DNA of 64,000 bases from Luteimonas sp. MC1750 (GTDB lineage Bacteria; Pseudomonadota; Gammaproteobacteria; Xanthomonadales; Xanthomonadaceae): NCBI RefSeq assembly GCF_016615955.1, contig NZ_CP067113.1, forward strand, positions 2,480,001 through 2,544,000. Reading direction: 5' to 3'. Below are positions 8,509 to 16,572 of this stretch, piece by piece. The notes under the pieces were generated by a model. That model made no database searches. It was not told the DNA's origin and saw nothing but the letters and a program-made list of their open reading frames with translations. Positions within the stretch are counted from its first letter, which is position 1; each line of letters opens with the position of its first letter. The position numbers were made by a program, and so were the translations under genes.

Positions 8509-10743
8509 TCAGTCGGCGGACCGGTTGAGCGGCTCCAGCGCGCGGAAGCGGCGGCCGTATTCGTCGGTCAGGTTGCGCGCGTCCTGCTGGTTGCGGACCA
8601 GGGTCGGGGTCAGCAGCACGATGACCTCGCTGCGGCTGCTGTTCGACGACTGCCGGCCGAACAGCCCGCCCACCACCGGGATGCGGCTCAGGCCCGGGAA
8701 GCCGGTCGAGCCGCGGCTGGTCGTGTCCTGGATCAGGCCGGCCAGCATCACCGTGTCGCCGCTCTGGACCACGGCATTGGTCTTCAGGCGCCGGGTGTCG
8801 ATGCGCACGTTGCCGTTCTGGTCGGGCTGGCTGCCGGGACTGCTGACTTCCTGCACGATGTCGAGGAACACGGTGCCGTCCCGGGTGACCCGCGGGCGCA
8901 CCTTGAGGATGGTGCCGGTGTCGAGGTACTGCACCTGGCTGTAGGAGCTGTCGCCGCCGAAGCCGGGATTGACCGTCACCGACGAGATCGGGATCCGGCT
9001 GCCGACGTTCAGCGTGGCCTCGTAGTTGTTGCGCACCATCACCGAGGGCGTCTGCAGCATCTGCACGTCGCTGACCTCGTCGAGCGCATTGATGATCGCC
9101 GCGGCGTTGCGGCCGAGGAAGGTCCACGCCAGGCCCGCGGGACCGGCCCCGGTGTTGGTGCCGGTCACGTTGCCGGCGATCGCGCTCCAGGTGTCGCGGC
9201 CGACCGCGCTCGGCAGGCCGGCATCGGTCACCGCGCGCTCGAAGAACCAGTTGACGCCGTAGCTGAGGTCGCCGCTCAGCGAGACCTCCACCACCTGCGC
9301 CTCGATGTGCACCTGCAGCGGCATCACGTCCAGGCGGTCGATGACCTCGCGGATCGAGCGCCAGGCCTGGCCGGTGGAGCGCACCAGGAGGGTGTTGGTC
9401 TCGTCGACCGCCGACACGCCGACTTCGGCGCCGTCGACTTCGAGCGTCACCGAGGTGTCGCCGCCCTGGCGCTCGCCCAGCGACAGCGAGCCGCTGCCCA
9501 GGCCGCCGCCGCTGCCGCCGTCGCTGCCGCGGTCACCGATGCCCGCGCTGCTGGTGCCGTCCATGCCGCCGTCGCCGATCTCCGTCGACTCCAGGCCGGG
9601 CATCAGCGAGGCCCCCCCGCGGCGCCCGCCGCTGCTGCCACCGCCACCGCGCCGGCCGTACACCTCGGACAGGCGCTCGGCCAGGTCCTTGGCGGTGACG
9701 TACTTGAGCTCGTAGGAGAACAGCTGCACGCCGCCGCCGGCGCCGTCGATGCGCGCGATCCACTGCTCGATCTGGTCGAGGTAGGCCGGCTGCGCGGTGA
9801 TCACCAGGACCGAGTTGGCGCCCTCCAGCGGCATGAAGCGGAACATGCCGGCGACCGGCGAGTTGCTGCCCTCGCCGAACACCTTCTCCAGGTCGGCCAC
9901 CACCTGCGGCGCGCGGCCGGCGACCAGGGGGAACACGCCGACCGACATGCCGGCCAGCCAGTCGACGTCGAAGATCTCGATCGTGCGCAGGTAGTTCTCC
10001 AGCTCCTGGCGGGTGCCGGCCACGGTGATGACGTTGCGCCCGGCGTCGACGTTGACGATGGCGTTCGGGCGCGCATACGGCTGCAGCACCTTCTCCATCT
10101 CCACCGCGGAGACGTACTGCAGCGGCACGACGCGGGTCTCGAAGCCACGCGCGCCGGCGGCGGTGCCGGTGCGCGCGGCCACCGCGCCGCTGGCCACGGC
10201 GGCGTCGGCGGGCACGATGTTGTAGCGGCCGTCGGCGTAGATCATCCGGGCGTTGTTCCAGCCCAGCACCATCTCCAGCAGGCTCAGCGCCTGCGCCGGG
10301 CTGACGGTCTTCGGCGTCGCCAGGGTGACGGTGCCCTGCACGCCCGGCGCGATCACGTAGTTCTGCCCTAGCATGTCGCCCAGGATCACCTTGACCACGG
10401 CATGCAGCGACTCGCCTTCGAAATTGAAGGTGGCCTCGCCGCTGGTGCCGGCCAGGTTGGGCGGCGCGGAGGCCGCCAGCGACTCGTTGATCACCCGCCC
10501 GTCGCCGCGGTGCTTGATCGCGCGCGGGTCGCCGGCCAGCGGCTCCTCGACGATGCCGTCGGCGGCCATGGCCGCTGGGCCGGTGGCCGCGCGCGGCACG
10601 CCGTCGACCTGGATGACCGGCTGCGGCATGCGTGCATCGCGGCGCACGTCCGGCGCCGGCACCGAGGCGCAGGCGGCCAGCAGCGTGGCGAGGAGCGCGG
10701 CGAGCGCGGGCTTGAGGGGGCGTGTCAGGGTCATCGTGGGCAT
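8509..10743 (-). CDS. gspD: type II secretion secretin GspD (XpsD)
   Basis: 744 residues forming the outer-membrane channel of the T2SS. A lipoprotein signal peptide ends at LLAACAS (lipobox Cys about residue 25). The N0 domain (EATFNFEGESLHAVVKVILGD) is followed by N1-N3, a Gly/Ser/Arg-rich low-complexity insertion at about residues 370-425, and a C-terminal secretin domain with VPVVGGLFGR-type and VMVRNNYEATLNVGSRIP segments. An S-domain-like tail ends it. Two in-frame ATGs, at 10743 and 10734, are possible; GGAATG precedes the second. It is the last secretion gene before the glycosyltransferases, as in Xanthomonas, where the secretin closes the xps operon. Confidence 0.95.
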   Translation of the reverse strand: MPTMTLTRPLKPALAALLATLLAACASVPAPDVRRDARMPQPVIQVDGVPRAATGPAAMAADGIVEEPLAGDPRAIKHRGDGRVINESLAASAPPNLAGTSGEATFNFEGESLHAVVKVILGDMLGQNYVIAPGVQGTVTLATPKTVSPAQALSLLEMVLGWNNARMIYADGRYNIVPADAAVASGAVAARTGTAAGARGFETRVVPLQYVSAVEMEKVLQPYARPNAIVNVDAGRNVITVAGTRQELENYLRTIEIFDVDWLAGMSVGVFPLVAGRAPQVVADLEKVFGEGSNSPVAGMFRFMPLEGANSVLVITAQPAYLDQIEQWIARIDGAGGGVQLFSYELKYVTAKDLAERLSEVYGRRGGGGSSGGRRGGASLMPGLESTEIGDGGMDGTSSAGIGDRGSDGGSGGGLGSGSLSLGERQGGDTSVTLEVDGAEVGVSAVDETNTLLVRSTGQAWRSIREVIDRLDVMPLQVHIEAQVVEVSLSGDLSYGVNWFFERAVTDAGLPSAVGRDTWSAIAGNVTGTNTGAGPAGLAWTFLGRNAAAIINALDEVSDVQMLQTPSVMVRNNYEATLNVGSRIPISSVTVNPGFGGDSSYSQVQYLDTGTILKVRPRVTRDGTVFLDIVQEVSSPGSQPDQNGNVRIDTRRLKTNAVVQSGDTVMLAGLIQDTTSRGSTGFPGLSRIPVVGGLFGRQSSNSSRSEVIVLLTPTLVRNQQDARNLTDEYGRRFRALEPLNRSAD

Positions 10744-10761
10744 TCCAGGGGTTCCGTCCGG

Positions 10762-11628
10762 CTACTGGCCCTGCTGGGCCTGTTCGCGCAGGCGGGCGCG
10801 ACGCGCCTCGATGCGCGCGCGGATCGCCTGCACCTGCTCGTCGGAGCTGCGGGCGGTGGGCGTGTCGGGTGGGGGGGCAGGCGGGGGGGCCTGGGTTCCA
10901 CCGTCGGCGGACGGCGGAGGGGGTGGCGTCTCGCTCGACGGCTGCTCGCCGGCACCGGCAATTCCGCCGCCGGCCGGATCGGCCGGGCTGCCCGCGGCAT
11001 CGGCGGCGCGTGCCCCCGGCGCCGCCGGCTGGGCGGACGCGGACGCGCGGCGCGCGGGTGTCGCCTCGGGACGCGCGGGCACCTGCCCCGGCGCCTGCGG
11101 GCTGGCGATCGCGGTCGGCGCTTCGCCGCCGGTGCCATCGAACACCCGCAGCTCCAACGTGCGCTGGCCCTCGGGACCGTCGAACACGGCGCCGCGCGGC
11201 GAGATCGACGACAGCTGCCAGCCCTGCACGCCGGCCGGCGACTCGCCCACCTTCAGGCGCACCGGTTCGCCGCCCGCGGCGGGTTGCACGATCGCGACCT
11301 GCAGGCCGGGCGTCATCAGCACGCTGGTCAGCACGTACTCGAACTCGGCCGGGGCCTCCTCGTCGACCGGATTGATGACGAACAGTTCCGGCCGGCGATC
11401 GGTGGTGAACAGCGGCCGCTCGCCGAACTCGGCGTACTGGGCCAGCGGCCCGAGGCGGTCCTCGGTTTCCCGCGCGGCCGCGGGCAGGCCCTGGACCAGG
11501 GCCGGATCCGGCGGCAGCCGTTCGATCCGGCCGCCGAGCCCGAACAGGCCCAGCACCCAGGTGGCCAGCGCCCACAGCGCCAGCGCGCCGAGCAGCCAGG
11601 TGCGCGCGCCGGCGCTCTCAGCGCGCAT
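10762..11628 (-). CDS. gspN: type II secretion protein N (XpsN, GspC-like)
   Basis: A 288-residue inner-membrane protein. One transmembrane helix (about residues 10-30, WLLGALALWALATWVLGLF) precedes a periplasmic region containing YAEFGERPLFTTDRRP, the homology-region motif shared with GspC, which contacts the secretin. The C-terminal third (about residues 180-260) is Pro/Ala/Gly-rich and unstructured; the end is an Arg-rich helix. In Xanthomonas XpsN links XpsL/M to XpsD and takes the GspC role; no separate gspC is seen here. The gene overlaps gspM by 11 bases. Confidence 0.85.
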   Translation of the reverse strand: MRAESAGARTWLLGALALWALATWVLGLFGLGGRIERLPPDPALVQGLPAAARETEDRLGPLAQYAEFGERPLFTTDRRPELFVINPVDEEAPAEFEYVLTSVLMTPGLQVAIVQPAAGGEPVRLKVGESPAGVQGWQLSSISPRGAVFDGPEGQRTLELRVFDGTGGEAPTAIASPQAPGQVPARPEATPARRASASAQPAAPGARAADAAGSPADPAGGGIAGAGEQPSSETPPPPPSADGGTQAPPPAPPPDTPTARSSDEQVQAIRARIEARRARLREQAQQGQ

Positions 11629-12241
11629 CGCCCGCTCCCGCCGTGGCCGGCTGCGGCTGCAGGTAGCCGTAGAGATCGAAGGTGACGTCGAGGCCCGCGC
11701 CCTGCGCCGCGCCGCCGCGGCCGAAGGCCTGGCGCGGCGCGAGCACGTTGAGGTTGTCGACGAACAGGCGCGGCGAGCCGTCCTCGAGCGAGTGCAGCAC
11801 CGCCGCCAGCTCGCCGTTGCCGCAATGCAGGCGCACCTGCACCAGGGCGCGGCGGAAGCGGCCCTGCTGGCGGGTGTCGGTCATCGGCGAGCGGTTGCGG
11901 ATGGCGCAGCTGCGGTTGCCGGGGCTGGCCTCGAGCACGGCGGTTTCCAGCCGTGCGCTGAGGGCGGCGGTGGCGAGTTCGGCGCTGCGCTCGTCCATGA
12001 ACCCGGGCACGCGTGACGCCACCTCGCGCACCTGCTCGAGCCGCGCCTGCACCTGCGGCGCCTGGGCGAGTTCCATGCGCACGCGCAGGTCGCGCTGCTG
12101 CAGGCCTTCGATGCGCTCGCCGGTTTCCAGCATCGGTGCCGTCCACCAGGGGTGGACCAGCAGCACGTAGGCCAGCGCGAGCGCGCCGGCGAGGATCGCC
12201 AGCGCCAGCCAGCGGTCGCGCTCAGGGATCGCTTCGCGCAT
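11618..12241 (-). CDS. gspM: type II secretion protein M (XpsM, GspM type)
   Basis: 207 residues with a short cytosolic N terminus, one transmembrane helix (WLALAILAGALALAYVLLV), a coiled segment, and a periplasmic ferredoxin-like domain ending FDLYGYLQPQP. This is the T2SSM_b layout. GspM forms the inner-membrane platform with GspL and GspN. The start ATG at 12241 lies inside the gspL reading frame (20-base overlap), so expression depends on gspL translation. Two cysteines in the periplasmic domain (in NRSCAIR and RLHCGNGE) could pair. Confidence 0.88.
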   Translation of the reverse strand: MREAIPERDRWLALAILAGALALAYVLLVHPWWTAPMLETGERIEGLQQRDLRVRMELAQAPQVQARLEQVREVASRVPGFMDERSAELATAALSARLETAVLEASPGNRSCAIRNRSPMTDTRQQGRFRRALVQVRLHCGNGELAAVLHSLEDGSPRLFVDNLNVLAPRQAFGRGGAAQGAGLDVTFDLYGYLQPQPATAGAGDAR

Positions 12242-13412
12242 CGGCGGCCCCCCTGCCCGGTCCCGCCTGTCCCGCGGCGCCGGTGACCGGCGCGACCACC
12301 AGTTCGGCGGTCAGGGTGAAGCGGTCGCGGCCGCTGCGCGGATCCGGCTGCAGGGCACCGGCCAGCGCCGGCGAGCGCCACAGCGGCGAGCCCTCGAGGC
12401 GCTGCACCAGCGCCGGGGCCTCGCTGCTGAGGCCGATGAGCAGGATCCGGGTGTCCTCGATCGACAGCTTCTCGAGATAGGTGGAATCGGGCAGCCGCCG
12501 GGCGAGTTCGTCCATCACTTCGACCGTGGTCGGGCGCGCGGCGCGCGCGGACTGCAGGAAGGCCATGCCGTCCACGAGGTCGACCAGCGCCTGGCGCTGC
12601 GTGGACGCGGTGCGGGCGCGGGACGCGGCCTGCGCGACCTCGGCCTCTAAGACGTCGGCGGCGGCGCGCCGGTTGTCCAGGACCTGCCACAGCCCGGCCG
12701 CGATCGCGACCACGGCCACCAGGCCCAGGGCGAGGTTCCAGCCCAGCCACGGGTCCGCGCGCCGGTGGCGGCGCGCGCCCGGCAGCAGGTTCACGCCCAG
12801 GCCACCGCCGGCCGCGCTTTCGACGTCGACGCCGGTCAGCGTGTTCGCCAGCGGTCCCAGCGCGACCAGCCGCGATTCCAGCGCCTGGCGCGGGACGACC
12901 ACCAGCTCGGCGTCGACCTGGCCGTCGCCGCGTCGGCCGAGCAGGCGGGCGTCGTACTCGACGTCGGCGGCCGGGAACGGGGTCTGCCGCTCGATCTCGA
13001 AGCCCAGCACCTCGCGCAGCCGGTCGGCGGCGGCGGCGGGCAGCGGCAGGGCGCGGCGCAGGCTGGCCTCCGCGGGCAGCAGCAGCCAGCGCGGCAGGCT
13101 CGCCACGCGCTGCGCGAGCAGCGGTGCGAGCGGATCGTCGGCGCTGGTCGACAGCGGCGGCAGCTCGGCCAGGCGGCGCACGCCGTCGGGTCCCTCGATC
13201 GCCAGCAGCAGGCCGTCACCGGTGACCTGCAGCAGCAGGCGCTCACGGGCAAGGCCGAACAGCTCGCGCAGCCGCTGCGGCAGCCAGGTGGCCAGGGCGC
13301 GGGTCCACCAGCGCCAGAACCCGGCCGCGCGCGGGCGCAGCGAGCCGCCGAGCCCGGCCATGGCGGTGCCCGGGCGACGCGGTGTACCGGCGGTGTGCTC
13401 TACGGCTGCCAT
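12222..13412 (-). CDS. gspL: type II secretion protein L (XpsL)
   Basis: 396 residues. The cytosolic N-terminal part (to about 220) has the actin-like fold that binds the GspE ATPase; a single transmembrane helix (NLALGLVAVVAIAAGLWQVL) follows, then a coiled coil and a PilN-type periplasmic domain. LEVEVAQAASR-like heptads and SPLWRSPALAG are visible in the C-terminal half. The ATG at 13412 overlaps the gspK stop by one base (TGATG). In the platform it couples ATP hydrolysis to pseudopilus assembly. Confidence 0.9.
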   Translation of the reverse strand: MAAVEHTAGTPRRPGTAMAGLGGSLRPRAAGFWRWWTRALATWLPQRLRELFGLARERLLLQVTGDGLLLAIEGPDGVRRLAELPPLSTSADDPLAPLLAQRVASLPRWLLLPAEASLRRALPLPAAAADRLREVLGFEIERQTPFPAADVEYDARLLGRRGDGQVDAELVVVPRQALESRLVALGPLANTLTGVDVESAAGGGLGVNLLPGARRHRRADPWLGWNLALGLVAVVAIAAGLWQVLDNRRAAADVLEAEVAQAASRARTASTQRQALVDLVDGMAFLQSARAARPTTVEVMDELARRLPDSTYLEKLSIEDTRILLIGLSSEAPALVQRLEGSPLWRSPALAGALQPDPRSGRDRFTLTAELVVAPVTGAAGQAGPGRGAADARSDP

Positions 13413-14260
13413 CAGCGCGGCGCGGCTCCTTCTTCCCAGGCCAGTGGCACGTATGCCGAACCCGGCAACGTGCCCCCACCCGCGCGAACCACCGCCCGCA
13501 GCACGGCCTGGCGGCCGTCGGCGAGCCGCGCGCGGCTGTCGATACTATACGTGCCGCTGCCGGCCCCAACGAGGTCCGGCCCGGGTCCGGTGGCGCCCTC
13601 GCGCTGCTGCAGCATCAGCGCGGGATCGGCGCCCAGCGCCTGCAGCACGTCGCCGCTGGCGAAGCGCTGGTCGGGCTGCGGGAGGCCGCTGAACACGGTG
13701 AGGTGGCGCACCGCCGCCTCGAACAGGGCGCGGTCCATGCCGAGCACCTGCTCGACCTCGGCCACGGTCTCGAATGGCGCGTCCTTCGCGCCATAGGGCA
13801 GGCCGGCCGCCTCGTACTGCGGATCCTCGGCGCCGCCCATCGGCTGGGTGAGCTGGTCGCCGTCGCGCCAGTCGACGATCGCGCCGGCCACCGCGTCGGC
13901 CTGCTCCTCGTCGGCCCCCAGCACGCGGAACAGCGCGCCGAGCAGGCCGGCGTCGGCGGCGTTGAGGTCGACCTTTCCGGACTCGTCGACAATGCGGACC
14001 TCCACCTCGGCCGCGCCGAAGGCCCAGCGGTAGGGCCGGCCGTCGGGCAGCCAGGCGCTGTCCGGCTGGTCGGTCTGCAGCCGCACCAGGGCGTACTCCA
14101 GCCCGGCGCGCGCCGCCGACTCGGCGACCACCGCGCCGTGCAGGCCGCGGCCCTGCATGTATTCGATGCGCGCGGTGGCCGCATAGGCACCGACCAGCGC
14201 GGTCAGCAGCGCCACCAGCCACATCACGATCACCAGGGCCGCGCCCTGCTGGCGGGCCAT
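13412..14260 (-). CDS. gspK: type II secretion minor pseudopilin GspK (XpsK)
   Basis: 282 residues. It starts MARQQGAALVIVMWLVALL: a short basic leader, Gly at -1 and a hydrophobic helix, with the atypical residue replacing Glu5 that is common in GspK. The large periplasmic domain carries the SAM-like repeat SGKVDLNAADAGLLGALF and IVDWRDGDQLTQPMGGAED, a calcium-binding region of the family. It caps the pseudopilus tip with GspI and GspJ. Start and stop overlap gspJ and gspL by one base each. Confidence 0.92.
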   Translation of the reverse strand: MARQQGAALVIVMWLVALLTALVGAYAATARIEYMQGRGLHGAVVAESAARAGLEYALVRLQTDQPDSAWLPDGRPYRWAFGAAEVEVRIVDESGKVDLNAADAGLLGALFRVLGADEEQADAVAGAIVDWRDGDQLTQPMGGAEDPQYEAAGLPYGAKDAPFETVAEVEQVLGMDRALFEAAVRHLTVFSGLPQPDQRFASGDVLQALGADPALMLQQREGATGPGPDLVGAGSGTYSIDSRARLADGRQAVLRAVVRAGGGTLPGSAYVPLAWEEGAAPR

Positions 14261-15087
14261 CAGCGGCGGCCCCGCAGCTCGCGCAGGCGGTTGCGCTGCC
14301 GGCCGTCCGGGCCCGGTCGCGCGCCGGGCGCCAGGCCGGGCCGGACGCCAGGCGCCAGTCCGCGGCGCGTCCCCGGAGCCACCCTCGAGGCGCGGCCGCT
14401 GCCGAATTCCGGCGCACTGGCGGCCTGCGGCAGGGCCACCACCAGCGGCGGCCAGGCGCCGCCCTGGTCGCTCTCGATCTCGATCGAGACCTGGAGCGGG
14501 AGCTGCTCGTAGGAGTCCCAGGCATCGAGCCAGTCGGTCAGCCCCTCCTCGTCCAGTCCCCGGTAGCGGATGCGCAGGCCGGTGAGCCCCTGCACCAGCG
14601 GCTCGGGCGGCCGCGGCTGGTCCTCGTGGATGGTTTCCCCCGCCAGCACCATGTCGAAGGTGACCGCCAGCGCCGAGCCGCCGGCATCGTCATGGACGGC
14701 GATGTCGTGCAGGTGCGGACCGCCGCGGCCCAGGTAGCTGGGCAGGTCGGCGACGAAGCGGATGCGGTCGGGCTCGCCGATGAAGCGCAGCGCGCCGCCG
14801 GTGTCCTCGTCCGGGGCGAAGGCGATCGGCTGGGCGGCGGCGAGCCGTCGGCGCAGGAAGCCTTCGACCGCGCGCATGCGTTCGGTGCGCGCGGCCATGG
14901 CTTCGCCGCGCTCCACGGTCGCGGTGGCGGCGCGCAGCGTCCCGAAGCCCAGCGCCAGCCCCGCGGCCAGCAGCACGGTCGCCAGCAGGACCTCGATCAG
15001 GGTGAAGCCGGCGGCGGCGCGGGCGCGGCCCGTGGAGCGGGCGCGGCCCATGGCGTGGGCGCCGCTCACGGCGCGGGTACGGCTCAC
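14260..15087 (-). CDS. gspJ: type II secretion minor pseudopilin GspJ (XpsJ)
   Basis: 275 residues from the GTG at 15087, which overlaps the gspI stop as GTGA. The prepilin cleavage site AAG^FTLIEVLLATVLLAAG falls after residue 27, a long leader; an in-frame ATG at 15051 would give a 15-residue leader but lacks a ribosome site. The leader is coded by degenerate 18-bp tandem repeats. The C-terminal 45 residues are Arg/Gly/Pro-rich with repeated GLAPG units, so the mature domain ends near residue 230. Function: tip pseudopilin with GspI and GspK. Confidence 0.88.
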   Translation of the reverse strand: MSRTRAVSGAHAMGRARSTGRARAAAGFTLIEVLLATVLLAAGLALGFGTLRAATATVERGEAMAARTERMRAVEGFLRRRLAAAQPIAFAPDEDTGGALRFIGEPDRIRFVADLPSYLGRGGPHLHDIAVHDDAGGSALAVTFDMVLAGETIHEDQPRPPEPLVQGLTGLRIRYRGLDEEGLTDWLDAWDSYEQLPLQVSIEIESDQGGAWPPLVVALPQAASAPEFGSGRASRVAPGTRRGLAPGVRPGLAPGARPGPDGRQRNRLRELRGRR

Positions 15088-15094
15088 GGCGTGG
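15023..15094. repeat. four degenerate 18-bp tandem repeats over gspI/gspJ junction
   Basis: Units at 15023-15040, 15041-15058, 15059-15076 and 15077-15094 share the pattern GCGCGGCCCrTGGvGyGG with drift in the last two. They cover the gspI stop, the gspJ start and the gspJ leader, so the leader is built from six-residue units rich in Arg, Ala, Gly and Ser. The frame is kept because the unit is a multiple of three. Confidence 0.65.
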
Positions 15095-15611
15095 CCCCCG
15101 GATCGGGCTGGACCAGGCGCAGCGACTCCACCACCAGGCGCTGCGCCGGCCCGCCATCGCCCCAGGACAGCTCGAGGCGCAGGTGCAGCAGTTGCGCCCC
15201 GAACGGATCCTGCGGCGCGGCGGCCGGCAGCAGCGGGTCCACCCAGGGCGAGACCTCCAGCTGCCACCGGTAGCGGCCGTCCTCGAGGTCGCCCTCGTCG
15301 CGACCGGGCTCCAGCGCCGCGCCCACGCCGACGTCGGCCAGCAGCGACTGGGCGTGCAGCGAGGCACGACCGGCGTCCGCCGACCAGCGCACCTGGCGGG
15401 TCGAACCCGACAGCGTGCCGAGCAGGAAGGTGAGCGCCAGCGCCAGCACGCTGAAGGCCACCAGGACTTCGATCAGGGTGTAGCCGCGCTGGCGCGCCGG
15501 GAGCGGGATCGCGGCTGTAGCCGCTCCGACAGGAGCGGGCCCTGGTCCTGTAGGAGCGGCTACAGCCGCGATCGGTCTCGCCGCAGACACCACCGGCCAC
15601 CAGCCCTTCAT
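15084..15611 (-). CDS. gspI: type II secretion minor pseudopilin GspI (XpsI) with REP-extended leader
   Basis: 175 residues. The pseudopilin signature RQRG^YTLIEVLVAFSVLALAL is clear, but cleavage would follow residue 43, far beyond the usual 6-20. Residues 14-36, between MKGWWPVVSAARP and LPARQRG, are translated from a REP-like inverted repeat inserted in frame. No ATG, GTG or TTG lies between the repeat and the cleavage site, so the start at 15611, which overlaps the gspH stop as ATGA, must be used. The mature protein looks normal and should initiate the pseudopilus tip with GspJ/GspK. Confidence 0.88.
   Translation of the reverse strand: MKGWWPVVSAARPIAAVAAPTGPGPAPVGAATAAIPLPARQRGYTLIEVLVAFSVLALALTFLLGTLSGSTRQVRWSADAGRASLHAQSLLADVGVGAALEPGRDEGDLEDGRYRWQLEVSPWVDPLLPAAAPQDPFGAQLLHLRLELSWGDGGPAQRLVVESLRLVQPDPGATP
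15507..15573. repeat. REP-like inverted repeat inside gspI coding sequence
   Basis: Arms 15507-15534 and 15546-15573 pair over 28 bp with one mismatch and an 11-bp loop. They share the CTGTAGGAGCGGCTACAGCCGCGAT core with the intergenic REP pair at 5483-5576. Here the element is in frame and open on the minus strand, and would form a very stable hairpin in the mRNA 39 nt after the gspI start codon. Confidence 0.9.
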
Positions 15612-16081
15612 CGACCTGGCTCCGTGCGATGCATGGTCACCTCGCCGGTCAGCCAGGCCACGTCGATGTCGAACGCGGCCGCGCCGCGGCTGAGCTGCAC
15701 CCGGCCGCCGGTGGAGGCGCCGTCGCCGAAAAACACGATCGCGCCGACGCCGTCGGCAGGCTGGACTTCGCGCGCGCCGGTGAAGTGGATGCCCAGCGCG
15801 TCCGGCACCTCGCCGCTCCGCCCGTCGGCGCCCTGCCAGGCATGGCCGACCGGATCGATCGCGAAGGTCTGCGGCACGCCGGTCGCCAGCGCGCGGGCGC
15901 GGGTGTAGCGCAGCTGGCTGGCGATGTCGCGCGCGCTGCCGCGCAGCTCCATGCGCGCGAAGCCGCCGCCAAGGATGCCCGCGGCCAGCACGCCGGTCGC
16001 GGCGATCAGCACCATCACCAGCAGCAGCTCCAGCAGCGAGAAGCCGCCGGAGCGGCGCCTTCCGCCGCGCCCGGCGTTCAT
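15608..16081 (-). CDS. gspH: type II secretion minor pseudopilin GspH (XpsH)
   Basis: 157 residues with a 13-residue basic leader (MNAGRGGRRRSGG) before FSLLELLLVMVLIAATGVL, the prepilin helix with Glu5. A GspH-type beta domain follows (ARDIASQLRYTRARALATG), including the conserved TRARALA segment. GspH sits below the tip in the pseudopilus. It starts 12 nt after gspG ends. Confidence 0.93.
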   Translation of the reverse strand: MNAGRGGRRRSGGFSLLELLLVMVLIAATGVLAAGILGGGFARMELRGSARDIASQLRYTRARALATGVPQTFAIDPVGHAWQGADGRSGEVPDALGIHFTGAREVQPADGVGAIVFFGDGASTGGRVQLSRGAAAFDIDVAWLTGEVTMHRTEPGR

Positions 16082-16093
16082 GGCGGCGCAGCC

Positions 16094-16525
16094 TTATTCG
16101 TAGCGGATGTCCGCGTCGACGCTTTCGCCGCCGGGCTTGCGGTCGGCGCCGTAGCTGACGATGTCGTAGGGGCCGCTGTCGCCCGGCACGCGGTACTCGA
16201 AGGGCGTGTTCCAGGGATCGTTGAGGTCGGCGGCCTTCGCATAGGGCCCGAGCCAGCCGCCGGCGCCGCCGGGCGCGGTCACCAGCTCCGACAGCGCGCC
16301 CGGCAGGGTGCCGGTGTCCATCTCGAACTGGCTGACCTTCTCGGCCAGGGTCTGCACCTGCGCGCGCGCCAGGTTGACCTTGGCGCGGTCGCCGCCGCCG
16401 AGGATGCGCGAGGCCGCGAAGGCGACGATGCCGCCCATCAGCACGACCACGACGATGATCTCGATGAGGCTGAAGCCGCCCTGCGCGGACGGACGGGGGG
16501 AACGGTTGAGCGGACGCTTCTGCAT
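16094..16525 (-). CDS. gspG: type II secretion major pseudopilin GspG (XpsG)
   Basis: 143 residues, the main pseudopilus subunit. A 17-residue leader ends AQGG before FSLIEIIVVVVLMGGIVAF. The conserved C-terminal block GPYAKAADLNDPWNTPFEY and YDIVSYGADRKPGGE includes the calcium-binding region. ATG 16525 is chosen because CAGGAA lies 5 nt before it; an ATG six codons upstream has no ribosome site. A 47-base gap separates it from gspF, the longest inside the operon, and might allow separate regulation of this abundant subunit. Confidence 0.95.
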   Translation of the reverse strand: MQKRPLNRSPRPSAQGGFSLIEIIVVVVLMGGIVAFAASRILGGGDRAKVNLARAQVQTLAEKVSQFEMDTGTLPGALSELVTAPGGAGGWLGPYAKAADLNDPWNTPFEYRVPGDSGPYDIVSYGADRKPGGESVDADIRYE

Positions 16526-16572
16526 GGATTCCTGCCTGAACATTGATTGGAGGCCGCGGGCCGGGCAAGCCC

